From Elymus sibiricus (lineage: Eukaryota > Streptophyta > Magnoliopsida > Poales > Poaceae), in the NCBI GenBank assembly GCA_039707655.1, contig CM077672.1, positions 197,198,537 through 197,262,536 of the forward strand: a stretch of 64,000 nt of DNA, given 5' to 3'. A model generated the notes under the pieces. The model was not told the DNA's origin, ran no database searches, and saw only the letters and a list, made by a program, of their open reading frames with translations. This document shows, piece by piece, positions 11,885 through 23,167 of the stretch. The stretch's first letter is position 1. Each line of letters starts with the position of its first letter. Position numbers and translations under genes: made by a program.

Positions 11885-13642
11885 TGTTGGAAATATGCCC
11901 TAGAGGCAATAATAAAATGGTTATTATTATATTTCCTTGTTCATGATAATCGTTTATTATCCATGCTATAATTGTATTGATTGGAAACACAAATACATGT
12001 GTGGATACGTAGACAACAACATGTCCCTAGTGAGCCTCTACCGGACTAGCTCGTTGATCAAAGATGGCCATGGTTTCCTGGTCATAGACATGAGCTGTCA
12101 TTTGATAACAGGATCACATCATTAGGAGAATGATGTGATGGACAAGGCCCAAACTATGAACGTAGCATATATGATCGTGTCAAGTTTATTGCTATCATTT
12201 TCGCATGTCAAGTATCTGTTCCTATGACCATGAGATCATGCAACTCACTAACACCGGAGGAGTACCTTGTGTGTATCAAACGTCGCAACGTAACTGGGTG
12301 ACTATAAAGATGCTCTACAGGTATCTCCGAAGGTGTCTGTTGAGTTGGTATGGATCAAGACTGGGAATTTGTCAGTCCGTATGACGGAGAGGTACCTCAG
12401 GGCTCACTCGGTAATACAGCATCACAATGAGCTTGCAAGCAATGTGACTAAAGAGTTAGCCACGGGATCTTGTATTATGGAACGAGTAAAGAGACTTGCC
12501 GGTAACGAGATTGAACTAGGTAGGGAGATACCGACGATCGAATCTCGGGCAAGTAACATATCGCCGGACAAAGGGAATTGCATACGGGATTGACTGAATC
12601 CTTGACATCGTGGTTCAACCGATAAAGATTTCGTTGAATATGTAGGAACCAATATGGGCATCCAGGTCGCGCTATTGGTTATTGACCGGAGAGGAGTCTC
12701 GGTCATGTCTGCATATTCCCGAACCCGTAGGGTCTCACGCTTAACGTTCGGTAGCGCTAGGGTAGTATTGAGATATTAATAGTGGAAAGTACGAAGGTTG
12801 TTCGGAGTCCCGGATGGGATCCGGGACATCACGAGGAGCTCCGGAATAGTCCGGATGTAAAGATTCATATATGGAAAGTTGTTATCGGGGTTCCGGAAAA
12901 AGTTCGAGTTTTTTCGGTATTGTACCGGGAAGGTTCTAGAAGGTTCTGGAGTGGGGCCCACCTGCATGGGGGACCCACATGAACGTGGGTAGTGGGGAAA
13001 GTCCCCACAACCCTGGTCTAGGCGCACCAAGATCCTCCCTTAAAAGGAATAGTATCATATCCCAAAGGGATAAGATCAGGATCCCTAAAAAGGGGGGATA
13101 GTGATCGGTGGGGAGGGAAAGGAGGGATTTCCTTCCTCCCCCTTTGGCCAACGACCCTAGGGCCTTGGAGGGCAAGCCACCAGCCCCCTCCACGCCTATA
13201 TAAAGTTGGGGAGGCGTTGGGGGCAGCCACCCCTTGGACCCTTGCCCGTTACCTCTCCCAACTCCTCCCACGTTTCACCGGTACGCCCTTGGCGAAGCCC
13301 TGCCGAAATTCCGCTGCCACCACCACCATACCGTCGTGTTGGTCCCGATCTCATTTACCCCCTCTCTCTCGCTTGCTGGATCAAGAAGGAAAGGACACCG
13401 CCGAGCCGCACGTGTGCTAAACTCGGAGGTGCTGTCCGTTCGGCACTTGATCGGGAGTTCGTGGACGGATCGTGATTGGATCGCGAAGACGTTCAACTAC
13501 ATCAACCGCGTTTCTTAACGCTTCCGCTTAGCGATCTAAAAGGGTATGTAGATGCAATATCTCCTCTCGTAGATGTTCATCTCCTAGATCGATCTTGGTG
13601 AGCGTAGGAAAATTTTTGTTTCCCATGCAACGTTCCCAAACA
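11885..13642 (+). mobile_element. Angela/BARE-type copia solo LTR
   Basis: This 1758-bp solo LTR begins TGTTGGAAATATGCCCTAG and ends CCCAAACA. It is flanked by a perfect target duplication CGAAC (11880-11884 and 13643-13647). The partner LTR of the host element keeps the empty site CGAAC at 19732-19736, so this copy arrived after the host element. The start and body match the well-known Angela/BARE LTR of Triticeae as I remember it. It has a TATA box at 13197-13204 and no internal region. Confidence 0.93.
13197..13204 (+). promoter_or_regulatory. TATA box of Angela/BARE solo LTR
   Basis: TATATAAA sits about 1.3 kb into the LTR, followed by a GC-rich leader, matching the promoter position described for BARE-type LTRs. 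Confidence 0.65.
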
Positions 13643-15306
13643 CGAACGCCATCCCCGTCCTCTTCTTCCACCTACGGCCGCCATGATCGCCATCGCCGCA
13701 CCGCCCTCTCCGACGCCTCCCTGAGCCCGCTGCCACCCCCTACGACTCCGCTGTGAGCCGCTGCTTTCTTCCCCTCCTCGCTCGTCGCCAGTTGTTGCAT
13801 GTAGACGCCGTCCCCAACATGACCAAGCCTGCCACTGCGCGAGCTCGTCGCCGGCATGGTTCCGGTGACCTTGTGGTCACGTGCGCGAGTCCGTTAGCCT
13901 TGCCGCAACGCGCAGACCCTCCCTAGCCGCTCCATTTGCTCACTTGCGCGCCGAAACGCCAAACCTCCCCACACCCGAACTCCGGCCGCCACCGATGAGC
14001 TCGCCGCCGTCGATATCAGCCACCGTTGGCCACCCCACTGCCACCATTCGACGCGGGCGAGTCCCAGCTCTCGAATGAGCCTAGCCGCGCGTCAAACGGG
14101 CCTCTGTGGCCGAATCCCGAGCCACTCCGGCGTTCGGCCGCTGCGTTTTGGCTCGTCGGAGCAACTCCGGCGGCCGGCGCTGACCTGGCGCCGACGTGGC
14201 ACCGCCTGGGCCACTGGCCAGTGGGCTCAGCGGGTCCCGCTGGCCCGGTTGACCAAGTCAACCCGCTGACTGGGTTTGACCAGTCACTGACATGCGGGCC
14301 CCGCTTAATTTAAACATTTTTATAAATAATAAAGTCCTAATTAATCTGTTAATTAATCTAATTACTAATTAAGTCACTGACAGATGGGGCCCGCTGGCTA
14401 ATTAACCTATTTAGTTAAAGTTAATCTCCAATTAGCTACTATGACACTTACCAGTGGGACCCACTGGTCAGGTTTGACCCTGGCCAGCTGGGGTTGACCA
14501 GTGACATCATCCAGATGTCATGCTGACGTTATGGACTACTGTTTTGGATAACTCGGAATTAATAATTAAAATAATTCCAGAAAATGATTAAAACTTTGAA
14601 AAATCATATAAAATAAACCGTAACTCGGATGAAAATAATTTATATATGAAAAACGATCAGAAAAATATGACGAATACGAATACGCTACCCACATACCTGT
14701 CAATCCTCTCTAACATGAAGAACATGGAACTTTCCCCTCCGATTCTTCTGTCCGATAATTGCCCGGAGCTGGTAAAACACCTCCAGATGTTTTCCCACTC
14801 CGACTAACTTGCGTAGTACTGCATTAGAACACCCCTAACACAGCATGTTGATGTCAAGCATTTGTGTTGCATTGTTTGCCGTGTATTTATTATTTCTTCC
14901 CCCTCCTTCTCTATCGATAGACCCCGAGACTGCCGACAACCCTCCTGAGTACAACTACGTCATCGACGACCAGCCCCTTTCAGCAGAGCTTCCAGGCAAG
15001 CAAAACCCCCTTGGTCATTCCTATATCGCCTACTCCTCCCTCATGCTTGCATTAAATTTTGCTACTATAATTGCTTGCTCCTATTCTCATGCATAGCCTA
15101 TTTTTGTAACCTGTTGTTGTTACTTTACCTGTCTTCCTAAACTGCTTAGAATAGGTTGGTTAGTGATCCATCAGTGGCCCCTCACCCTTGTCCATGTTGC
15201 CCCGCGTTGTTACTAGTGCCTCGATCATTGTGATCGATGAGCAGAGACCGTCACATCAACGCACACCCCCTTAGTTGTACGACTCTGCAGGGCTACTATC
15301 GAGTGC

Positions 15307-15512
15307 CGGGGGTGATACCTCGTACTGCACTCCTGATGATATCCCTGTAGTATAGCACATCGATGGTGACTGCAGAGGGTGATTCCTCGCTCTCCCCTCC
15401 CTGATGATGACTCTGTCGTGCAACCCCTCAAGTGGGGACCATCGAGGGTGATTCCTCCTGGTTATCCTTAACGGATTACATCGAGTAGGCAACCATCGAG
15501 GGTGATTCCTCG
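15307..15512 (+). repeat. Spaced GAGGGTGATTCCTC motifs in the 4.2 kb LTR
   Basis: Four copies of a motif close to (ATC)GAGGGTGATTCCTCG lie at about 15307, 15375, 15441 and 15494, spaced 53-68 bp. The same set recurs in the 3' LTR (about 21370-21580) and, in reverse, in both solo copies (about 27010-27220 and 36190-36400). Confidence 0.7.
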
Positions 15513-16981
15513 AGTTTCCTTGGATGTTTTGGACACACGGTTACCATGACTTTTACCTCAAACCTTTGTTGCAGGCGGGTCGACCCGAGGGGTACCCGCG
15601 GGAAATGTGGAGTCGGGTTGACCTGGAGGGTACCCGCGAGATAATTACGAGGCGCGGTCGGGCAGGCAAAGACCGCCCTAGAGAGGGATGGGCCTGACCC
15701 TTGTTGCACTTCCTCGAGACGGGACGACAGGAGTACTGATCGTCACCGCGAGCTCCCAAACACGCATAACGGATTTGGGTATTTGATCTGAGTTGGCCGC
15801 TGGCCATATACGCACTACCACCACGTGGGATAATGGTTATGGGACCCTCTACGTCGTATGTATCAGCCGAAAGCTCTTCAGATGTCACAGCTCAGAGATG
15901 CGGGCTGATTGTTGGGGAGGGCTGGTTACGTCACTTGTGTATACAGTGTCGCGCCTGGGCCCCGACTACCCACGCAACGTGCAGGAGTTCAAAGGGCGAT
16001 GGCCCAAGACCCCTTCGCACTTAGGATTTAGACCGGCGTGCTGACCTCTCTGCTGAGTCTAGGTAGGACTGCGTCGTGTCGATTACCTGAGGCTGGGTAT
16101 TACCCAGCAAGTGTGTCCGGCCAGATGTAATCGAGCGTGCTAGGTAACAGTAGTGCACCCCTGCAGGGAAGTTATCTATTCGAATTGTCGTGTCCACGGT
16201 AACAGGATGCTCAGTGTTGTATCCCGATCTACTACAACTTGAACTGAATACATATTACATTAACTGTAAGCTCCGGGATCGCTTTCTCGTAGGGAGTCGA
16301 GGAAGGATCTCTGGGCTTTGCTTCTACATGCTTGTTACTTTATGTTATGCTACTAATCTGCACTCTTCTAATGTTGCAAGACGTTGAAGATGCTAGTCTT
16401 CGATAGGCTAGGCTTTTCTCTCTATTCTGGCATTTCTGCAGTTTAGTCCAAAGATATAGCCCCATTCCTTTGATACCGATGCATACTTAGTATAGTCCTG
16501 ATGTAAGTCTTGCGAGTACTTTGGATGAGTACTCACGGTTGTTTTGCTCCCTCTTTTTCCCCATACTCGTTTATTGCGATCAGATGACGGAGCCCAGGAG
16601 TCAGCTGCTACCGCCGACGACTACTACTACCCTACCGGTGGAGCCTACTACTACATGGAGACCGACGACCAGGAGTAGATTCGGAGGTTCCCAGGCAGGA
16701 GTCCTGCGCCTTTTCGATCAGTGTCGTTGTTTTGCTCTGCCTTCTTAAGGCAAACTTGTTTCCCTTTTATGTCTGTACTCAGATATTATGTTGCTTCTGC
16801 TAACGCTTGATCGCGAGCTTATGTATTCGAGCCCTCGAGGCCCCTGGCTTGTAATATGAAGCTTGTATGACTTTTATTTGTGTTTAGTGTTGTGTTGTGA
16901 TATCTTCCCGTGAGTCTCTGATCTCGATCGTGTGCATTTGCGTGTATGATTAGTGCACGGTCGTGCAGGGGCGTCACAAGT

Positions 16982-16993
16982 TGGTATCAGAGC
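16982..16993 (+). promoter_or_regulatory. Primer-binding site, initiator tRNA-Met type
   Basis: TGGTATCAGAGC lies 3 bp after the LTR end at 16978. It sets the orientation of the element as forward. Confidence 0.9.
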
Positions 16994-17600
16994 CGACTAC
17001 CTGTAGGAAGCCCCCTTCCGATTCCTTGGCCGAAGTTGAGTCTAGACTTTGAAAACCGTTTTACTAACATGGCTGTGTGGCTTACAGGCCCATGTCGCCA
17101 ATGGGTGGTATTAGGATCTTTTATTCCTCTTCCTTACTCTGGGACTCTGATCTCTCTTCTTTTCGGGTTAAATATTTTGCTAACTCTAACATTAGGTTCA
17201 CGTGATCACATCCACCCGGAGATTTGAATTAACCCTTCTTTGAATTGTGGGCCAGATTCTGCTTCACGGACCGTAGGATCGTTTTATCGAGGGCACCCTG
17301 CGTCGTCACCTGCAGATTCCTCGCTCCAGTAGTTTTCTCCGACGTTGATGTAGCCTTTGCTATGTCCCGTTGTTGTATTCCCTATCGCGTGCCTGCGCGC
17401 CACCTAGTATGTCTAGCTGTTCGAATTTCCGAACTTATGCTGTCCGCATGTAACCGACTTTGTGTATGGATCTGTATGTCTTAATTGACTACTGTTATGA
17501 ATCTATTGCAGTGCTTGTTCATTGTCAAGTTACATCATGCTTGTCTCTAAACACTTGCAGTTGTTTTTACTAAACCACCCCCTGTTAAATCTTTAGCAGG
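16994..17600 (+). other. Untranslated leader of gag-only gypsy element
   Basis: About 600 bp between the primer-binding site and the gag ATG. It has no ORF with a recognisable product. It would hold dimerisation and packaging signals, which I cannot identify by eye. Confidence 0.6.
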
Positions 17601-18706
17601 ATGGTTAGACCAGGTGGTCGTGGTCGTGGCCGTGCTGCCCAACAGCCACCACCGCCATACTATATGGCAGCTATGATGCAGCAATTCGAGCTTAACCGCC
17701 AGTTCATGGTTGGAATCATGGCTCAGTTTCCAAACCAGAACCAGAATGCTCAGAATCAGCAACCTGCTCCAATAACTCTGCAGGAGTTTGTGCGTCTCAG
17801 CCCTACTGTTTTCCGCAACTCTGAACAGCCACTGGATGCTGATGACTGGCTTCGCGACATCGCCTTCGAGATGGAATCTGCCAATGTCGCCCTGCCAACC
17901 TTGTCACCTTCGCGTCCTACTTCTTGAAGGGTCCCGCTGCTCTATGGTGGGACACCCACAGGCGTTCACTACCTGCTGGGACAGTCGTTACCTGGATCAA
18001 GTTTCAGACTGCTTTCCGTGCCCGTTACATTCCTCAGGGAATCATGGACCGGAAGAAAACCGAGTTTCGCAACCTCACTCAGGGCAATAGGACTGTCGAA
18101 GCTTATCAGCGGGAATTCCTTGACCTATCCCGCTATGCTGAAGAAGACATTGCCACTGATGCCCGTAGACAGGAGAAATTCCGTGAGGGACTTCACCCAG
18201 ACCTCAAGCTTGCACTTGATGTTCACAACTTCACCGACTTCGCCACCCTGGTAAACAAAGCTATCCAGGTCGAGACCGCTCAGAAGCAACACCATAATGC
18301 TATCAAGCGCCACCATGACGTTGGCTCATCTTCGGGCTCGTCATCGCAGAAGCGTCGTATCTGGATTCCTCACAGCATGTACCATCCAGCTGCACCTCCT
18401 CCACCGCCGGGGCAGCCAAGACCTCAGGTTCCACTGCTTCGAGCTCCTGCTCCCCGTCCTGATAATGGGCTCTGCTTCAAGTGTGGCCGTCCAGGTCACC
18501 ATTCCAGAGAATGCCCTCAGAATCAGAATCAGCTTGCACTTCCCTCTGCTAGCCGTGGTAACAATCAGCCTCGCAACAATAATGCCAGACCTTCTTACGG
18601 TCGTGGTCAAGCTTACCATGTTGATCTGAATGAAGCTCAAGATCAGCTTGCTACTGTGAAGGGTACTCTTCTTGTTAACCCAATACCACCTCATGTTTTA
18701 TTTTAA
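17601..18706 (+). pseudogene. gag: Gypsy gag with one frameshift
   Basis: This is the capsid/nucleocapsid protein of the 11052-22761 element. The start ATG at 17601 (MVRPGGRGRGRAAQQPPPP) is followed by a Gln-rich N-terminus. The retrotransposon gag domain covers about 17780-18280 (LKGPAALWWDTHRR, FRARYIPQ, FREGLHPDLK). After a Pro-rich linker comes one zinc knuckle C-X2-C-X4-H-X4-C at 18473-18514 (CFKCGRPGHHSREC). A 1-nt deletion in the C run near 17889-17892 shifts the frame between 17601-17927 and the downstream part. Otherwise the protein is remarkably intact compared with the copia pol around it. The reading frame ends at the start of the protease. Confidence 0.87.
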
Positions 18707-18763
18707 TTCGGGAGCATCGTATTCATTCATATCATAAGCTTTTGCATACATCCTTGGCATTAA
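18660..18763 (+). pseudogene. Protease stub at the gag end
   Basis: Just after gag, the sequence from about 18708 reads NSGASYSFIS in a +1 frame, recognisable as a retropepsin active site (D-S-G-A-S) whose Asp codon has become Asn beside a 1-nt insertion. Thereafter all of pol (RT, RNase H, integrase) is absent, and the 3' polypurine tract follows within about 140 bp. The element is therefore a deletion derivative that kept gag only. Confidence 0.7.
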
Positions 18764-18886
18764 ATATGATGAGTTGACACGTTCTAGTCGATCGTGACTT
18801 CTAGGGGATACTTCCAGAAGAACTTCCCGGGATACCCCGACCTTCTCCCTTCTTCCTCCTGAATTCTCGGGACGAGAATTTCTTTT

Positions 18887-18898
18887 AGAGGAGGAGAA
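18887..18898 (+). promoter_or_regulatory. Polypurine tract before the 3' LTR
   Basis: AGAGGAGGAGAA ends one base before the 3' LTR start at 18900, as expected for the plus-strand primer. It shows that the short internal region (about 1.9 kb) has kept both priming signals. Confidence 0.8.
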
Positions 18899-18899
18899 T

Positions 18900-21800
18900 T
18901 GTAACACCCCCAGGGGTCAACTACAGTGACCACATGCTAATCATGCCATGTCAACTAATTTTACTAAACCAAAATGCCACTAGTCTAAAATCAAACTCAA
19001 ATTTAAATTCAAATGTAAGTCAAAATTATTATTTCCTCAAACATGAAAAGTAAAGTGTTCATATTTTTGCAAATAATCAGTAGGTAATTGTCATGTAGGA
19101 ACCAACATTAATTGAAATATTTAAGTGACCTTAATTAGCTAAAATAGTACCAAAACAACAATATCTAACCCATTTTCAATTAAACAAAATTCAAGTGAAA
19201 TCAATTTGACTCCAAACCTTTTTATGGCAGTGCTAGATATTGCACTGTATTTGTGTGGCCAAGTCACATATTTTACAAAAGTGAAATGGTGGCCAAACAT
19301 TTAGCAAACAGAAAGGAAAAGAATTAAACAGAAAAAGAAAAAGAAAATAGCTATAGGGCACTGTGCGGCTGGGCTTCTAGTGGCGACAGTGCGGCCCAGC
19401 CCGCTAAGCCGTCGTCTCCCTCCTACTGCTCCTCCCGCGCTGTTGCCGACAGCAAAGCGCGCGCGCGCACCGCCCCCCCCCCCCTCGCCTGCTCGACACC
19501 GCGCGCCCCGCGCCCACGTGGTGAGGATAAGAGCATCTCCGCGGACCCCCTGGCGAACCCTAGCACTTCTCCCCCTCTCCCCTCGCTCTCTCCCACCTCT
19601 CCCGACGCCGCCATGGCGTCCCCACCATAAAGCGCGCGGCCACCGTGCTCCCCACGCCCTCTCTCGGTGTCCAGGCGCTCCGCCTCCGTCGGCCACGCCT
19701 CCTCGTCGAGCCACGCAACTCCGGGCGCCCTCGAACGCCGTCCCCGGCCTCTTCTTCCACCTACGGCCGCCGTGATCGCCATCGCCGCACCGCCCTCTCC
19801 GACGCCTCCCCGAGCCCGCTGCCACCCCCTATGACTCCGCTGTGAGCCGCTGCTTTCTTCCCCTCCTCGCTCATCGCCAGTTGTTGCCTGTAGACGCCGT
19901 CCCCAACATGACCCGCCACCGCGCGAGCTCGTCGCCGGCGTGGTTCCGTTGACCATGTGGTCACGCGCGCGCGTCTGTTAGCCTTGCCGCAACGCGCAGA
20001 CCCTCCCTAGCCGCTCCATTTGCTCACTTGCGCGCCGAAACGCCAAAACCTCCCCACACCCGAACTCCGGCCGCCGTCGATATCAGCCACCGTTGGCCAC
20101 CCCACTGCCACCATTCGACGCGGGCGAGTCCCAGCTCTCGAATGAGCCTAGCCGCGCATCAAACGGGCCTCTGTGGCCGAATCCCGAGCCACTCCGGCGT
20201 TCGGCCGCTGCTTTTTGGCTCGCCGGAGCAACTCCGGCGGCCGGCGCTGACCTGGCGCCGACGTGGCACCACCTGGGCCAGTGGGCCCAGTGGGTCCCGC
20301 TGGCCCGGTTGACCAAGTCAACCCGCTGACTTGGTTTGACCAGTCACGGACATGCGGGCCCCGCTTAATTTAAACATTTTTATAAATAATAAAATCCTAA
20401 TTAATCTGTTAATTAATCTAATTACTAATTAAGTCACTGACAGATGGGGCCCGCTGGCTAATCAACCTATTTAGTTAAAGTTAATCTCCAATTAGCTGCT
20501 GTGACACTGACCAGTGGGACCCACTGGACAGGTTTGACCCTGGCCAGCTGGGTTTGACCAGTGACGTCATCCAGACGTCATGCTGACGTCATGGACTACT
20601 CTTTTGGATAATTCAAAATTAATAATTAAAATAATTTCAGAAAATGATTAAAACTTTGAAAAATCAAATAAAATAAACCGTAACTCGGATGAAAATAATT
20701 TATATATGAAAAACGATCAGAAAAATATGACGAATACGAATACGCTACCCACATACCTGTCAGCCCTCTCTAACATGATGAACATGGAACTTTCCCCTCC
20801 GATTCATCTGTCCGATAATTGCCCGGAGCTGGTAAAACACCTCCAGATGTTTTCCCGCTCCAACTAACTTGCGTAGTACTGCATTAGAACACCCCTAACA
20901 CAACATGTTGACATGTCAAGCATTTGTGTTGCATTGTTTGCCATGTATTTATTGTTTCTTCCCCCTCCTTCTCTACCGATAGACCTCGAGACTGCCGACA
21001 ACCCTCCTGAGTACAACTACGTCGTCGACGACCAGCCCCTTTCAGCAGAGCTTCCAGGCAAGCAAAACCCCCTTGATCATTCCTATATTGCCTACTCCTT
21101 CTCCCTCATGCTTGCATTAGATTTTGCTACTGTAATTGCTTGCTCCTATTCTGATGCATAGCCTGTTTTTGTAACCTGTTGTTGTTACTTTACCTGTCTT
21201 CCTAAACTGCTTAGAATAGGTTGGTTAGTGATCCATCAATGACCCCTCACCCTTGTCCATGTTGCCCCGCTTTGTTACCAGCGCCTCGATCATTGTGATC
21301 GATGTGTAGAGACCGTCACATCACCGCACACCCCCTTAGTTGTACGACTCTGCAGGGCTATTGTCGAGTGCCGGGGGTGATACCTCGTACTGCCCTCCTG
21401 ATGATATCCCTGTAGTATAGCACATCGATGGTGACTGCAGAGGGTGATTCCTCGCTCTCCCCTCCCCGATGATGACTCTGTCGTGCAACCCCTCAAGTGG
21501 GAACCATCGAGGGTGATTCCTCCTAGATCTCCTTAACAGATTACATCGAGTAGGAAACCATCGAGGATGATTCCTCGGGTTTCCTTGGATGTTTTGGACA
21601 CACGGTTACCATGACTTTTACCTCAGACCTTTGTTGCAGGCGGGTCGACCCCGAGGGGTACCCACGGGAAATGTGGAGTCGGGTTGACCTGGAGGGTACC
21701 CGCGAGATAATTACGAGGCGTGGTCAGGCAGGCAGAGACCGCCCTAGAGAGGGATGGGCCTGACCCTTGTTGCACTTCCTCGAGACGGGACGACAGGAGT

Positions 21801-22761
21801 ACTGATCGTCACCGCGAGCTCCCAAACACGCATAACGGATTTGGGTATTTGATCTGAGTTGGCCGCTGGCCATATATGCACTACCACCACGTGGGATAAT
21901 GGTTATGGGTCCCTCTACATCGTATGTATCAGCAGAAAGCTCTTCAGATGTCACAGCTCAGAGATGCGGGCTGATTGTTGGGGTGGGCTGGTTACGTCAC
22001 TTGTGTATGTAGTGTCGCGCCTGGGCCCCGACCACCCACGCAACGTGCATGAGTGCAAAGGGAGATGGCCCAAGACCCCTTCTTACTTAGGATTTAGACC
22101 GGCGTGCTGACCTCTCTGCTGAGTCTAGGTAGGACTGCGTCGTGTCGATTACCCGAGGCCGGGTATTACCCAGCAAGTGTGTCCGGCCAGATGTAATCGA
22201 GCGTGCTGGGTAACAGTGGTGCACCCCTGCAGGGAAGTTATCTATTCGAATAGCCGTGTCCATGGTAACAGGACGCTCAGTGTTGTATCCCGATCTACTA
22301 CAACTTGAACTGAATACATGTTACATTAACTGTAAGCTCCGGGATCGCTTTCTCGCAGGGAGTCAAGGAAAGATCTCTGGGCTTTGCTTCTACATGCTTG
22401 TTACTTTATGTTATGCTACTAATCTGCACTCTTCTAGTGCTGCAAGACGCTAAAGATGCTAGTCTTCGATAGGCTAGGCTTTTCTCTCTATTCTGGCATT
22501 TCTGCAGTTTAGTCCAAAGATATAGCCCCATTCCTTTGATACCGATGCATACTTAGTATAGTCCTGATGTAAGTCTTGCGGGTACTTTGGATGAGTACTC
22601 ACGGTTGCTTTGCTCCCTCTTTTTCCCCAAACCCATTTATTGCGATTAGATGACGGAGCCCAGGAGTCAGCTGCTACCGCCGACGACTACTACTATCCTA
22701 CCGGTGGAGCCTACTACTACGTGGAGACCGATGACCAGAAGTATATTCGGAGGTTCCCAGG
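18900..22761 (+). mobile_element. 3' LTR of gag-only gypsy element, 3' end deleted
   Basis: The LTR starts TGTAACACCCCC and follows the 5' copy closely (three differences in the first 120 bases by eye). It stops at the AGG of 22759-22761, where the reverse gypsy LTR begins. About 283 bp of LTR end are missing compared with 16696-16978. The equivalent of the Angela insertion site is empty here (CGAAC, 19732-19736). The GC-rich stretch 19360-20360 produces long ORFs on both strands that are compositional. Confidence 0.85.
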
Positions 22762-23167
22762 TTAACTTTTGGGGGTTTCTCAATATATATGATTTTTTGG
22801 CGTTGGAATCACACGAAGAAGGGCCACAGGGGGCCCACGAGGCACCAGGGCGCGCCTGGGGGGTGGCGCGCCCTGGTGGCTCGTGGGGCCACTGTGGCTC
22901 TTCTGGCCTCCTCCCGAAGCTTCTAGTGTCTCTTATGTTCCAGAAAAAATCGTCAAAAAGTTTCGCTGCATTTGGAATTCATTTGATATAGATTTTCTGG
23001 AAAACCAAAAACAAGCAGAAAACAGCAACTGGCACTGGGCACTAGGTCAATATGTTAGTCCATGAAAATCATATAAAATCCATATAAAAGTGCACCAAAA
23101 TCATACAAAACTATAATAAACATGGCATGAATACTTCATAAATTATAGATACGTTGGAGACGTATCA
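22762..23167 (-). mobile_element. 3' LTR fragment of reverse non-autonomous gypsy element
   Basis: This fragment of 406 bp matches 32610-33016 of the partner LTR and ends CGTATCA at 23167. The polypurine tract lies on the minus strand beyond it (AAGCTAGGGGATGC, 23168-23181). About 1271 bp of the LTR, and the left target duplication, were deleted together with the end of the neighbouring LTR. Confidence 0.85.

Larger units (their letters stand above)
11052..16978 (+). mobile_element. 5' LTR of gag-only gypsy element (about 4.2 kb, interrupted)
   Basis: The LTR starts TGTAACACCCC at 11052 and ends GGGGCGTCACA at 16978, just before a primer-binding site. Removing the nested Angela solo LTR and its extra target copy leaves about 4164 bp. 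The two ends are imperfect inverted repeats (TGTAACACCCC against TGTGACGCCCC). Two solo copies of the same LTR are in reverse at 25525-29609 and 34761-38874. The left flank, AATAC (11047-11051), is copia pol; the right copy of the target duplication has been deleted. The long LTR and Met primer site fit the Tekay/Del chromovirus lineage (inference). Confidence 0.85.

Noticed and set aside
12333..12593. 86-codon ORF in the Angela/BARE solo LTR
   Set aside because: Known non-coding LTR sequence as I remember it, and the frame is not distinguished from the opposite-strand ORF at 12422-12706.
19301..19964. 174-177 codon minus-strand ORFs in the 3' LTR (also 11556-11990 in the 5' LTR)
   Set aside because: They lie inside a GC-rich LTR segment, overlap plus-strand ORFs, and are not kept in the solo copies of this LTR.
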